From positions 186,001-250,000 of the forward strand of contig NZ_JBDPZC010000005.1 in assembly GCF_039872765.1 (NCBI RefSeq): a DNA stretch of 64,000 nucleotides, given 5' to 3'. The translations under genes were made by a program, and so were the position numbers. Within the stretch, counting starts at the first letter, position 1. Every line of letters begins with the position of its first letter. The notes below the pieces were generated by a model. That model had not been told where the DNA came from. It searched no databases and worked only from the letters and a program-made list of their open reading frames with translations. Origin of the DNA: Roseateles_B flavus (GTDB lineage Bacteria; Pseudomonadota; Gammaproteobacteria; Burkholderiales; Burkholderiaceae_C). Shown here one piece after another: positions 24,844 to 32,832 of this stretch.

Positions 24844-26712
24844 ATGAAAGACACCTATTCCGCCCCCGAGATCATCGTGGTGGCCAAGACTTCCGCCGCA
24901 CTGCGCTCGCCCAAGGGCATGCCCACGGTCAGCGCCGGCCCCGGCGCCAAGGTCAGCGGGCTCAACAGCCTGCTCAAGAGCGGCAAGATCACCCTGGAGC
25001 CGCTGTTTGGCGACAACGAGGCGGCTGTCCGCTCCGTGATGAGCGAGCCCATGATGAAGCATGCGGGAGGCGAGACGCCCGACCCCGGCAGCTACTACGT
25101 GGTCAGCGGCGAGGTGAAGAACCCCAAGAAGCTGATCGCCGACCTGCTCAACGAGGAGGCCATCGAAGGCGCCTACCTCAAGCCTGGTGGCGAGCCGCCG
25201 GTGTACCGCGAGGAAGGCGAGGCCAACGGCATGCCCGCCCCGACCGACAGCGCCCCGGCCCCCACGCCCGACTTCAACGCCCGCCAGATCTACCTCGACG
25301 CCGCCCCCGCCGGCATCGACGCCCGCTTCGCCTGGACCAAGCCCGGCGGCCGCGGCGACGGCGGCCGCGTGATCGACCTGGAATGGGGCTGGAACTTCAG
25401 CCACGAAGACCTGCTGGCCAACTCCGGCGGTCTGCTGGACGGCACGAACTCGGCCAACAACCACCACGGCACCGCCGTGCTGGGCGAGATCGGCGGGGAC
25501 CACAACGGCCTGGGCATCATGGGCATCGCCCCGAATGCCAAGCTCTCCACCATCTCCTTCGTGACCAACCCTTCCGCCGCGGCCATCCGCAAGGCGGCCG
25601 ACCGCCTGGGCCCGGGCGACATCATCCTGCTGGAGATCCACCGCGCCGGCCCGCGCCACAATTTCCAGGCCCGCGACGACCAGCTGGGCTACATCGGCAT
25701 CGAGTGGTGGCCTGATGACTTCGCCGCCATCCTCTACGCCACCGCCAAGGGCATCCTCGTGGTGGAAGCCGCGGGCAACGGCGCCGAGAACCTGGACGAC
25801 GCGCTCTACAGCGTGCGCCCGGCCGGCTTCCCGCAGAGCTGGCGCAATCCCTTCAACCGCAACAATCCGCAGTGCGGCGCCATCCTGGTCGGGGCCGGCG
25901 CACCGCCGCCGGGCACGCATGGCCGCAACCACGGTGCGGACCGTTCGCGCCTGGGCTTCTCCAACTATGGCTCGGCCGTGGACTGCCAGGGCTGGGGCCG
26001 CGAGGTGACGAGCACCGGCTACGGCGACCTGCAGAACAACAGCAGCAACACCCAGTACACCGACACCTTCTCCGGCACTTCCAGCGCCTCGCCCATCGTG
26101 GTCGGTGCCCTGGGCTGCGTGCAGGGCTGGCTGCGTGCCGCCGGCAAGCCACTGATGACGCCCGCCAGCGCCCGCCAGATGCTGCGCAACACCGGCTCAC
26201 CCCAGCAGGACGAGCCCGGCCGCCCGGTCAGCCAGCGCATCGGCAAGCGGCCCAATCTGCGCGAAATCTACGGCAAGCTCTTCCCCAAGCCCATCCTCAA
26301 GGAGACGCTCAAGGAGATCAAGGACAAGGACCTGAAGGAGAAGGACCTCAAGGACCACATCAAGGATGTCAAGGAGAAGGAAAAGGAGAAAGACAAGGAC
26401 AAGGACATCAAGGACTTCAAGGAAAAGGACCTGAAGGAGCTCAAGGAGAAGGACGTCAAGGAGCTCGAGAAGCCGATCAAGGAAAAGGACAAGGAGAAGG
26501 ACGTCTTCGAGGGCGGCATCGGCGGCGGCGTCATCCGCACGCCGGCGGAAGCGGCCAGCAGCGAGGCACGCCTGGCGGCGCTCGAGGCCACCGTGCAGAG
26601 CCTGGCCCAGATGCTGCAGCTCCAGGGCCTGGGAGGCCAGGAGCACTTCATTCCCGAAGCGCTGCGGCCCCTGGTCGGTGGGGGATCGGACGATGGCAGC
26701 CAGGGCCAGTGA
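24844..26712 (+). CDS. S8 family (subtilisin-like) serine peptidase with Lys/Asp/Glu-repeat tail
   Basis: The 622-residue protein starts at ATG 24844 behind AAGGAGG. Residues 45-120 form a pro-domain-like region ending GAYLKPGGEPP. A Pro-rich linker leads to the subtilisin domain, with Asp in RVIDLEWGWNFSHEDL (D178), His in NNHHGTAVLGE (H208), oxyanion Asn in AAGNGAEN (N312) and Ser in SGTSSASP (S413). All triad residues are present. Residues 486-554 are almost purely K, D, E and a few hydrophobics in short repeats (KEKDLK, KDKDIKDFK). A coiled-coil-like ARLAALEATVQSLAQMLQLQ and a Gly/Ser tail follow. No signal peptide is evident, so it may be cytosolic or non-classically exported. It overlaps the next gene. 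Confidence 0.88.
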   Translation: MKDTYSAPEIIVVAKTSAALRSPKGMPTVSAGPGAKVSGLNSLLKSGKITLEPLFGDNEAAVRSVMSEPMMKHAGGETPDPGSYYVVSGEVKNPKKLIADLLNEEAIEGAYLKPGGEPPVYREEGEANGMPAPTDSAPAPTPDFNARQIYLDAAPAGIDARFAWTKPGGRGDGGRVIDLEWGWNFSHEDLLANSGGLLDGTNSANNHHGTAVLGEIGGDHNGLGIMGIAPNAKLSTISFVTNPSAAAIRKAADRLGPGDIILLEIHRAGPRHNFQARDDQLGYIGIEWWPDDFAAILYATAKGILVVEAAGNGAENLDDALYSVRPAGFPQSWRNPFNRNNPQCGAILVGAGAPPPGTHGRNHGADRSRLGFSNYGSAVDCQGWGREVTSTGYGDLQNNSSNTQYTDTFSGTSSASPIVVGALGCVQGWLRAAGKPLMTPASARQMLRNTGSPQQDEPGRPVSQRIGKRPNLREIYGKLFPKPILKETLKEIKDKDLKEKDLKDHIKDVKEKEKEKDKDKDIKDFKEKDLKELKEKDVKELEKPIKEKDKEKDVFEGGIGGGVIRTPAEAASSEARLAALEATVQSLAQMLQLQGLGGQEHFIPEALRPLVGGGSDDGSQGQ

Positions 26713-27568
26713 GCCGGGAGCCGTTCGCGAGGGCGGCTCTGCCGAAGGCCCGCTGTGGCTGCTGCTGCACGAGCTGGACGACGCCAGCGCAGAGCCCCTG
26801 CGGCGCTGCCTGGCACCGGCCGCCCGGGCGCAAGGCGGCGAGCTGCTGAGCCTGCCCGCCCCGGCGCTGCTGCAGGCCAGGCACTGGTCCCTGCGCATGG
26901 ACAGCGCAGGCCGGACCCGGTCTGCGCTGCAGCTGGGCCCGCACCGCATCGAGGGCCATCGCCTGCGGGCGGTGCTGAACCGCCTGGGCCCGCCCCGGCT
27001 GGCCGGCACCCACGCGGACGCGGCCTACCAGCAGCAGGAATGGCAGGCCATCCTGTCATTCTGGCTGGCCAGCCTGCCCTGCCCCGTGCTCAATCCTGCG
27101 CATCCCACGGGGCTCTGCGGGCCGCAGGGCTCGCCCAGTTGGTGGCGCCTGCAGGCCAGCCATGCCGGGCTGCCGGCCTGGCCGGAGACCTCGTCCCCGC
27201 CCCCAGGGCGCGAGGGGCGCCGCCTGTTGGTGCTGGGCTCGCACTGCCTGCCGGATGTGCAGGCGCGTGCGGCCATGGAGCCTGCCCTGCGCTACTGGAC
27301 CTCGGCCCTGCCCGCCTTTGCCGCCCGGCTGGACCTGGCCCTGCTGGAAGTCTGGCTCTGCAGGGACGGCGCCGGCCGCTGGGTGCTGGACCGTGCCGAC
27401 CCGCGACCCGAACTGCGCCAGCTGGATGCCGACCTCGTGGCCGCCCTGCTGGCCTGCCTGGGCCTGGGCCCGGACCGGCGGGGTCAGGTCTTGCCTCGCA
27501 CCGCCGCCGGCAGCGACGCCTGGCGGCTGCTTCCCCCCACCTTGCCAGCAGAGGAGCTGCACCCATGA
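26693..27568 (+). CDS. Pre-ATP-grasp-like protein of the peptidase cassette
   Basis: No named family is recognised. The 291-residue protein resembles only the front half of peptide-modifying ATP-grasp ligases. After an N-terminal alpha/beta stretch (LWLLLHELDDA) come AVLNRLGPPRLA, then YQQQEWQAILSFWLASLPCPVLNP and SWWRLQASHAGLPAWPE. This is the pattern that normally precedes the ATP-binding domain (Asn-Arg, tryptophan-rich WL, PV-x-NP, then the residues ahead of the ATP lobe). The later ATP-binding Lys and E-x-N motifs are absent; the C-terminal third is different. ATG 26693 overlaps the peptidase by 20 bases; a GTG at 26678 is the alternative. It overlaps the ATP-grasp gene by ATGA, implying a stoichiometric partner. 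Confidence 0.72.
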   Translation: MAARASEPGAVREGGSAEGPLWLLLHELDDASAEPLRRCLAPAARAQGGELLSLPAPALLQARHWSLRMDSAGRTRSALQLGPHRIEGHRLRAVLNRLGPPRLAGTHADAAYQQQEWQAILSFWLASLPCPVLNPAHPTGLCGPQGSPSWWRLQASHAGLPAWPETSSPPPGREGRRLLVLGSHCLPDVQARAAMEPALRYWTSALPAFAARLDLALLEVWLCRDGAGRWVLDRADPRPELRQLDADLVAALLACLGLGPDRRGQVLPRTAAGSDAWRLLPPTLPAEELHP

Positions 27569-28482
27569 GCCAGGCCCCCGTACTGATCATCGGCAGCGAC
27601 AGCCCCTGCGAACTGCTGGTCCAGTCCCTTCGCCACCAGGGCGTCCAGCCCCTGTGGCTGCGGCCCGAGACTGAGGCGCTGCAGCTGCCTCGCCATGCCC
27701 TGGCTGGTGGACGTCTCACGGGCAGCTTTGCCCACGGAGGCCGGTCCCAGGCGCTCGAGGCCGTCCAGGGGATCTACCTGCGTCCCTTCGGCCGACCGGG
27801 GAGCGGCTCGCAGGCCTCGGCCCTGCAGCAGCAGCTGTGGTGCCAGGCCTGGGCAGAGCTGGGCGAGCTCTTCCCGGGCACGGTGGTCAACCGCGTGTCG
27901 GCCATGGGGTCGAACGCCTCCAAGCCCTACCAGCTGCGCCTGCTCGCCGGGCTGGGCTTTGCCGTGCCGCCCAGCCTCGTGAGCAACGACCCGGCAGAGG
28001 TGCTGGCCTTCGAGGCCGAGCAGGGGCCCCTGATCTACAAGTCCGCCAGCGGCGTGCGCTCCATCGTGCGGGAGCTGGACGACGAGGCCCGCTCCCGCCT
28101 GGACCGCCTGCGCCATTGCCCCGCCCTGTTCCAGAAGCGCTTGCGGGGCAGCAATGTGCGGGTGCATGTGGTGGGGCAGGAGGTCCATGCCACCGAGATC
28201 GACGCGGACGTGGTGGACTACCGCTATGCCTCGCGCCAGGGCGGCGACGCCCACCTGCGGCCCACCACCCTGGAGCCTCGCACGCGCGAGCGCTGCCTGC
28301 GCGCCTCGCAGGTCCTGGGGCTGCCCTTCGTGGGCCTGGACCTGATGCTGGCGGACGACGGCCTCACCTACTGCTTCGAGGCCAATCCCAGCCCGGGCTA
28401 CAGCTTCTTCGAGGACGCGACCGGCCAGGACATCTCCGGCTCGCTGGCCCGGCTGCTGCGGGGGGCCGAGCCGCTGCACTGA
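27565..28482 (+). CDS. ATP-grasp ligase (RimK/peptide-maturase-like)
   Basis: This 305-residue enzyme has an N-terminal pre-ATP-grasp domain (VLIIGSDSPCELLVQSL, then GIYLRPFGRP). The ATP-grasp core follows: GPLIYKSASGVRSIV (ATP-binding Lys), LFQKRLRGSNVRVHVVG, and the metal-binding strand VGLDLMLADDGLTYCFEANPSPGY with E-x-N. These match carboxylate-amine ligases such as RimK and graspetide (microviridin-type) maturases, which form amide or ester bonds through an acyl phosphate. The start shares ATGA with the upstream gene. The likely substrate is a neighbour-encoded protein; candidates are the K/D/E tail of the peptidase or the 83-residue protein. Confidence 0.85.
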   Translation: MSQAPVLIIGSDSPCELLVQSLRHQGVQPLWLRPETEALQLPRHALAGGRLTGSFAHGGRSQALEAVQGIYLRPFGRPGSGSQASALQQQLWCQAWAELGELFPGTVVNRVSAMGSNASKPYQLRLLAGLGFAVPPSLVSNDPAEVLAFEAEQGPLIYKSASGVRSIVRELDDEARSRLDRLRHCPALFQKRLRGSNVRVHVVGQEVHATEIDADVVDYRYASRQGGDAHLRPTTLEPRTRERCLRASQVLGLPFVGLDLMLADDGLTYCFEANPSPGYSFFEDATGQDISGSLARLLRGAEPLH

Positions 28483-28500
28483 GCGCAGGCCCGGTCCGGC

Positions 28501-29223
28501 TCAGTGCCGGACTGCCTCGCGCAGCACGTCCAGCACCTCGGAGTGGAACTCGCGCTGGTAGAGGATGTAGATCACGCCCACCGTCGCGGCCAGCATGGCC
28601 CAGGGCGAGAAGAACCAGGCGATGGCGGCAAAGGCCAGGTAGTAGGCCCGCAGGCCGTCGTTGAAGGTCTCGGCCGCCATGCCCACCACGCGGCCGGCGC
28701 GGTCGGCGAAGGCAGTGCGGTCCAGGCCTTCGGCGAGGTACTGCTCCGACTCCGGCGCCGAGGCCACCAGCAGCGCGCCGAAGGTGTACTGGCGCATGCT
28801 CCAGGTGAAGCGGAAGAAGGCGTAGATGAAGATGGCCGTCAGCAGCACCAGCTTCAGGTCGAACACCAGGTTGCTGGTACTGGCCGCGAAGGGCAGTTCC
28901 TTGACCAGCTCGCTGGCCTTGTCGCTGGCGCCCAGGGCTGCCAGCAGGCCGCCCAGGATCAGGATGGTGGTGGAGGCAAAGAAGGAGGGGCTGGAGGCCA
29001 GGCTCTGCACCACCACGCCGTCGATCACCCGCACCTCGCGGTAGGTGACCTGCATCATCCAGCGACGCCGAACCTGGTTGGTGATGGCCAGCAGCGAGCC
29101 CTTCTGCTGCGCCCGGTGGCGGGCGAACTGGGCGTAGCCTACCCAGGCCACGAAGAATCCCACGAGTGCCAGCCAGTCGGCCAGCGGCAGCAGGCCCAGG
29201 TGCGAGAACAGCTTTTGCATCAC
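28501..29223 (-). CDS. DUF599-family membrane protein
   Basis: The 240-residue inner-membrane protein has four predicted helices (about residues 17-35, 82-100, 124-142 and 198-220). DUF599 signatures NQVRRRWM and SMRQYTFGALLV are present. The family has no established biochemical role. It is monocistronic here and converges on the ATP-grasp operon with 18 bases between stops. A second Met one residue later could be the start. No operon links it to its neighbours. Confidence 0.82.
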   Translation of the reverse strand: MMQKLFSHLGLLPLADWLALVGFFVAWVGYAQFARHRAQQKGSLLAITNQVRRRWMMQVTYREVRVIDGVVVQSLASSPSFFASTTILILGGLLAALGASDKASELVKELPFAASTSNLVFDLKLVLLTAIFIYAFFRFTWSMRQYTFGALLVASAPESEQYLAEGLDRTAFADRAGRVVGMAAETFNDGLRAYYLAFAAIAWFFSPWAMLAATVGVIYILYQREFHSEVLDVLREAVRH

Positions 29224-29283
29224 GCCAGTGTAGCGAGGGCCCGCGCGCGGGCGCAGGCCCCCGGCCTCATCGGAACGTGAGCT

Positions 29284-30021
29284 TCAGGGCGCCAGATCGA
29301 AGACCAGCACTTCGGCGTCCTCGCCCTCGGCGAGCTGCAGCTGGGCCACGTCCTGGAGCTGCAGGGCGTCGCCGGAGGCCAGGCGCTGGCCATTGACGCT
29401 GAGCTTGCCGCGGATCAGGTGCACATAGGCCAGGCGGCCTGCGGGCAGGGGCAATGTCTCGGTTTCGGCGCCATCGAACAGGCCGGCGTAGACCCGCGCA
29501 TTGGCGTGGATCATCACGGCGTCCGCGGCGCTGGCTTCGCCCGCGGGGGCGGCGATCAGAGCCAGCCGGCCGCGCTTGCGCTGCACCTCGATGTGCTTCT
29601 GCTCATAGCCCGGCGCCACGCCACGCTGGTTGGGCTGGATCCAGATCTGCAGGAAATGGGTGGCCCGGTCCTTGGCGTGATTGAACTCGCTGTGCAGCAC
29701 GCCGGTGCCGGCGCTCATGCGCTGCACGTCGCCCGGGCGGATCACGCCGGCGTTGGCGGCACCGGCATCGCCATTGCCCATGCTGTCGCGGTGCGCCAGC
29801 TCGCCGTCCAGCACGTAGCTGATGATCTCCATGTCCCGGTGGCCATGGGTGCCGAAGCCGGTGCCGGGGGCGATGCGGTCCTCGTTGATCACGCGCAGGG
29901 CGCCGAAGCCCATGCGGGACGGGTCGTAGTAGTCGGCAAAGGAAAAGCTGTGGAAGCTCTTCAGCCAGCCGTGGTCGGCATAGCCTCGGTCGCAGGAACG
30001 GATCAGCTGGGTCTGGGACAT
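29284..30021 (-). CDS. Pirin-family protein (YhhW-like quercetinase)
   Basis: The 245-residue double-cupin pirin has an N-terminal cupin with FHSFSFADYYDPSRMGFG and the metal-binding GFGTHGHRDMEIISYVLDG (His, His, Glu) and later HSEFNH, so the iron site is complete. The C-terminal cupin is degenerate. YhhW-type pirins show quercetin 2,3-dioxygenase activity in vitro and respond to stress. ATG 30021 is chosen over an upstream in-frame start that would run through the divergent promoter. It is divergent from a LysR gene, suggesting that LysR controls it. Confidence 0.92.
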   Translation of the reverse strand: MSQTQLIRSCDRGYADHGWLKSFHSFSFADYYDPSRMGFGALRVINEDRIAPGTGFGTHGHRDMEIISYVLDGELAHRDSMGNGDAGAANAGVIRPGDVQRMSAGTGVLHSEFNHAKDRATHFLQIWIQPNQRGVAPGYEQKHIEVQRKRGRLALIAAPAGEASAADAVMIHANARVYAGLFDGAETETLPLPAGRLAYVHLIRGKLSVNGQRLASGDALQLQDVAQLQLAEGEDAEVLVFDLAP

Positions 30022-30080
30022 GGTGCGATTTCTCCTGCACTCACTGTAGGGATCCCTGCCTCCGCCGGGATCGAGCGCGC

Positions 30081-30097
30081 TTGAAGCCATCGTTCAA
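30081..30097. promoter_or_regulatory. Candidate LysR operator between pirin and lysR genes
   Basis: TTGAA (30081-30085), seven bases, then TTCAA (30093-30097) form a perfect inverted repeat of the T-N11-A class bound by LysR regulators. It is 14-30 bases upstream of the lysR start and 60 bases upstream of the pirin start, positioned to serve both promoters. Confidence 0.5.
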
Positions 30098-30110
30098 ATA
30101 AGATGAAGGC

Positions 30111-31121
30111 ATGCCGCACAAAGACCCCGCCAGCCCCTACGCCATCAGCACCCTGTCGCTGGAGGCCCACCAGACCAGCCGGCGGGTGCTGACGCCCGAG
30201 GCGCTCTCCATGATGGACAGCATCGCCCGCACCGGCAGCTTCGCGGCAGCCGCCCGCGAGATGGGCAAGGTGCCCTCCGCCCTCACCTACAGCGTGCGCC
30301 AGCTGGAAGAGGCGCTGGACGTGCTGCTCTTCGACCGCAGCTCGCGCCAGGCCGTGCTGACCGCCGCCGGCCAGGAGTTGCTGGCCGAGGGCCGCCGCCT
30401 GCTGCAGGAGATGGACGCCGTGGCCAACCGCGTGCGCCGCGTGGCCACGGGCTGGGAAAGCACGCTGACGGTGGCCATCGACGACGCCATCGCCCGCCGC
30501 GCGGTCTACGACCTGATGGAAGCCTTCTTCCAGCTGCGCGAGGACGGCCAGCCGCCGCCCACCCGGCTGAAGCTGCGCACCGAGGTGCTGGCCGGCACCT
30601 GGGAGGCGCTGAGCTCGGGCCAGGCCGACCTGGCCATCGGCACCACCACCCAGCCGCCCGGCAGCAGCTTCCATTGCGAGCCCCTGGGCGAGATGGAGAT
30701 GATCTTCGTCGTGGCCCCCCACCACCCGCTGGCCAGCCATGAGGGCGCCCTGGACCCGGGCACCATCGCCCAGCACCGCATCATCGCCGTGGCCGACACG
30801 GCCCGGCAGCTGCTGCCCATGACCGTGGGCGTGATGCCCGGCCAGGAGGTGCTGACCATGCCCTCCATGGCCGCCAAGCTGGAGGCGCTGCTGCGCGGCC
30901 TGGGCTGCGGCTCCCTGCCCCGCTCCATGGTGCGGCGGCATGTCGAGGCCGGCCGTCTGGTGCACAAGCCCTATGCCCAGGTCCGCCCGCCGGTCTCGCT
31001 GAACTACGCCTGGCGGGCCGGCCATCCGCCGGCACGTGCCCTGGCCTGGTGGCTGCAACAGCTGCGCAGCCCGGTCACGCGCGGCGCGCTGCTGGAGCAG
31101 CATGAGGGCCTGCTGCTGTGA
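30111..31121 (+). CDS. LysR-family transcriptional regulator
   Basis: This is a 336-residue LysR regulator. A 27-residue extension precedes the winged helix-turn-helix (ALSMMDSIARTGSFAAAAREMGKVPSALTYSVRQLEEAL). The effector domain starts near residue 115 and is of the periplasmic-binding type. Divergent from pirin across an 89-base spacer with an inverted repeat, it probably senses a small-molecule stress signal and controls the pirin gene. Such LysR-pirin pairs are widespread. Its stop overlaps gluQRS (GTGA), so the two are co-transcribed, although no functional link is known. Confidence 0.92.
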   Translation: MPHKDPASPYAISTLSLEAHQTSRRVLTPEALSMMDSIARTGSFAAAAREMGKVPSALTYSVRQLEEALDVLLFDRSSRQAVLTAAGQELLAEGRRLLQEMDAVANRVRRVATGWESTLTVAIDDAIARRAVYDLMEAFFQLREDGQPPPTRLKLRTEVLAGTWEALSSGQADLAIGTTTQPPGSSFHCEPLGEMEMIFVVAPHHPLASHEGALDPGTIAQHRIIAVADTARQLLPMTVGVMPGQEVLTMPSMAAKLEALLRGLGCGSLPRSMVRRHVEAGRLVHKPYAQVRPPVSLNYAWRAGHPPARALAWWLQQLRSPVTRGALLEQHEGLLL

Positions 31122-32053
31122 GTCAGGCCCTGAGCGGCCCCCCCTACCGCGGCCGCTTCGCCCCCTCGCCCACCGGCTTGCTGCATGCCGGCTCCCTTGT
31201 CGCCGCGCTGGCCAGCTGGCTGGACGCCCGCGCCCACCGTGGCCGCTGGCTGGTGCGCATCGAGGACCATGACCAGGGCCGCTGCGTCCCCGGCGCGGAC
31301 CAGGCCATCCTCGGCCAGCTCCAGACCCTGGGCCTGGTGCCCGACGAGCCGCCCGTCTGGCAGTCGCGGCGCGAGCCCCTGTACGCCGCGGCCCTGCTGC
31401 GCCTGGTCGATGGCGGCTGGGCCTATGGCTGCGACTGCACGCGCAAGTCCATCGCCGAGGCCCTGGCTGCGCAGGCGCAGCAGAAGGCCCGGCACGGCGA
31501 GCTGGTCTATCCCGGCACCTGCCGGCATCGCCGGCTGTCCCCCGCACAGGCCCGCGCCTGGCGGCTGTTGAGCACCGCCGATCTGGCAGGGACGCAAGAC
31601 CTGACCCTCTCCTGGCAAGACCGCCGGCTGGGCGCCCAGCGGCAGAACCTCACCGAGGCCGTGGGCGACTTCGTGCTGCGCCGGGCGGACGGGCTGTGGG
31701 CCTACCAGCTCTGCGTCGTGGTGGACGATGCCGAGCAGGGCATCACCGACGTCGTCCGCGGCGAGGATCTAGCGGACAACACCCCGCGCCAGCTCCGCCT
31801 CCAGCAGCTGCTGGGCCTCCCCTCCCTGCGCTACCTGCACACGCCGCTGGTGCTGGGTGCCAATGGCGAGAAGCTCTCCAAGCAGAACGGCGCCCGGCCG
31901 CTGGACCTGGACCAGCCGCTGGCCACCCTGCAGCATGCCGCTGCAGCCCTGGGCCTGCCCGACCTGCCCGGCGCGACGATGGCTGACTGGCTCGCCGCCG
32001 CCGTGCGCGCGTGGGCGAGCCAGGGCCTGCGCCGCCCGTCTTTGATGGCATGA
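31118..32053 (+). CDS. gluQ: Glutamyl-Q tRNA(Asp) synthetase
   Basis: The 311-residue protein is a truncated class I glutamyl-tRNA synthetase that attaches glutamate to queuosine 34 of tRNA(Asp) without binding the anticodon. The HIGH-like FAPSPTGLLHAGSL (residues 14-27), the zinc-binding YGCDCTRK and CRHR, and the KMSKS-like GEKLSKQNGA are visible. The anticodon-binding domain of GltX is absent, as expected. Translation probably starts at GTG 31118, which overlaps the lysR stop. Length is near E. coli GluQRS (308). Confidence 0.93.
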   Translation: MSQALSGPPYRGRFAPSPTGLLHAGSLVAALASWLDARAHRGRWLVRIEDHDQGRCVPGADQAILGQLQTLGLVPDEPPVWQSRREPLYAAALLRLVDGGWAYGCDCTRKSIAEALAAQAQQKARHGELVYPGTCRHRRLSPAQARAWRLLSTADLAGTQDLTLSWQDRRLGAQRQNLTEAVGDFVLRRADGLWAYQLCVVVDDAEQGITDVVRGEDLADNTPRQLRLQQLLGLPSLRYLHTPLVLGANGEKLSKQNGARPLDLDQPLATLQHAAAALGLPDLPGATMADWLAAAVRAWASQGLRRPSLMA

Positions 32054-32090
32054 TCCCGGGATTCGCGTTTTTCCCCACGAGGCTTTATCC

Positions 32091-32813
32091 ATGATCACCA
32101 CCTCCACCGGCCTGCAGTACGAAGACACCCAGGTCGGCGACGGCGCCGAGGCCAAGTCCGGCCAGGACGTGCGCGTGCACTACACCGGCTGGCTGTACAA
32201 GGACGGCGTCAAGGGCGCCAAGTTCGACTCCAGCAAGGACCGCGGCCAGCCCTTCGAGTTCGAGCTCGACGGCGGCATGGTCATCAAGGGCTGGGACGAA
32301 GGCGTGCAGGGCATGAAGATCGGCGGCACCCGCGTGCTGGTGATCCCCGCGCAGCTGGGCTATGGCGCCCGTGGCGCCGGCGGCGTGATCCCGCCCAATG
32401 CCACGCTGATGTTCGAGGTGGAGCTGCTGGGCGTGTCCGGCGGTTCCGAGCCCCTCGCGCTGACCCTGCAGACCACCGCCAGCGGCCTGCAGTTCGAGGA
32501 CGTGACCGTGGGTGAAGGCGCCGAAGCCGTCTCGGGCAAGCGCGTCACCGTGCACTACACCGGCTGGCTCTACAAGAACGGCCAGCGCGGCAAGAAGTTC
32601 GATTCCAGCAAGGACCGCAACGACCCCTTCAAGTTCCACCTGGATGCCGGCCAGGTCATCAAGGGCTGGGACGAAGGCGTCCAGGGCATGAAGGTCGGCG
32701 GCAAGCGCATGCTGGTGATCCCCTCGGACCTGGGCTATGGCCCCTACGGCGCGGGCGGCGTGATCCCGCCCAATGCCACGCTGCTGTTCGAGGTGGAGCT
32801 GCTGGCCGTCTGA
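32091..32813 (+). CDS. Tandem FKBP-type peptidyl-prolyl isomerase
   Basis: The 240-residue protein consists of two complete FKBP domains (about 1-112 and 125-240). Each has VHYTGWLYK, KFDSSKDR, VIKGWDEGVQGMK, and LGYG followed by AGGVIPPNATL and a closing FEVELL strand. Active-site residues (Tyr, Phe, Asp, Trp, Ile, Tyr) are kept in both copies. There is no signal peptide, so it acts in the cytoplasm. Usual bacterial homologues have a single 115-residue domain; here a whole-gene internal duplication is evident at both protein and DNA level. Confidence 0.93.
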   Translation: MITTSTGLQYEDTQVGDGAEAKSGQDVRVHYTGWLYKDGVKGAKFDSSKDRGQPFEFELDGGMVIKGWDEGVQGMKIGGTRVLVIPAQLGYGARGAGGVIPPNATLMFEVELLGVSGGSEPLALTLQTTASGLQFEDVTVGEGAEAVSGKRVTVHYTGWLYKNGQRGKKFDSSKDRNDPFKFHLDAGQVIKGWDEGVQGMKVGGKRMLVIPSDLGYGPYGAGGVIPPNATLLFEVELLAV

Positions 32814-32832
32814 GGCCTCTGCTGAACCCGGC

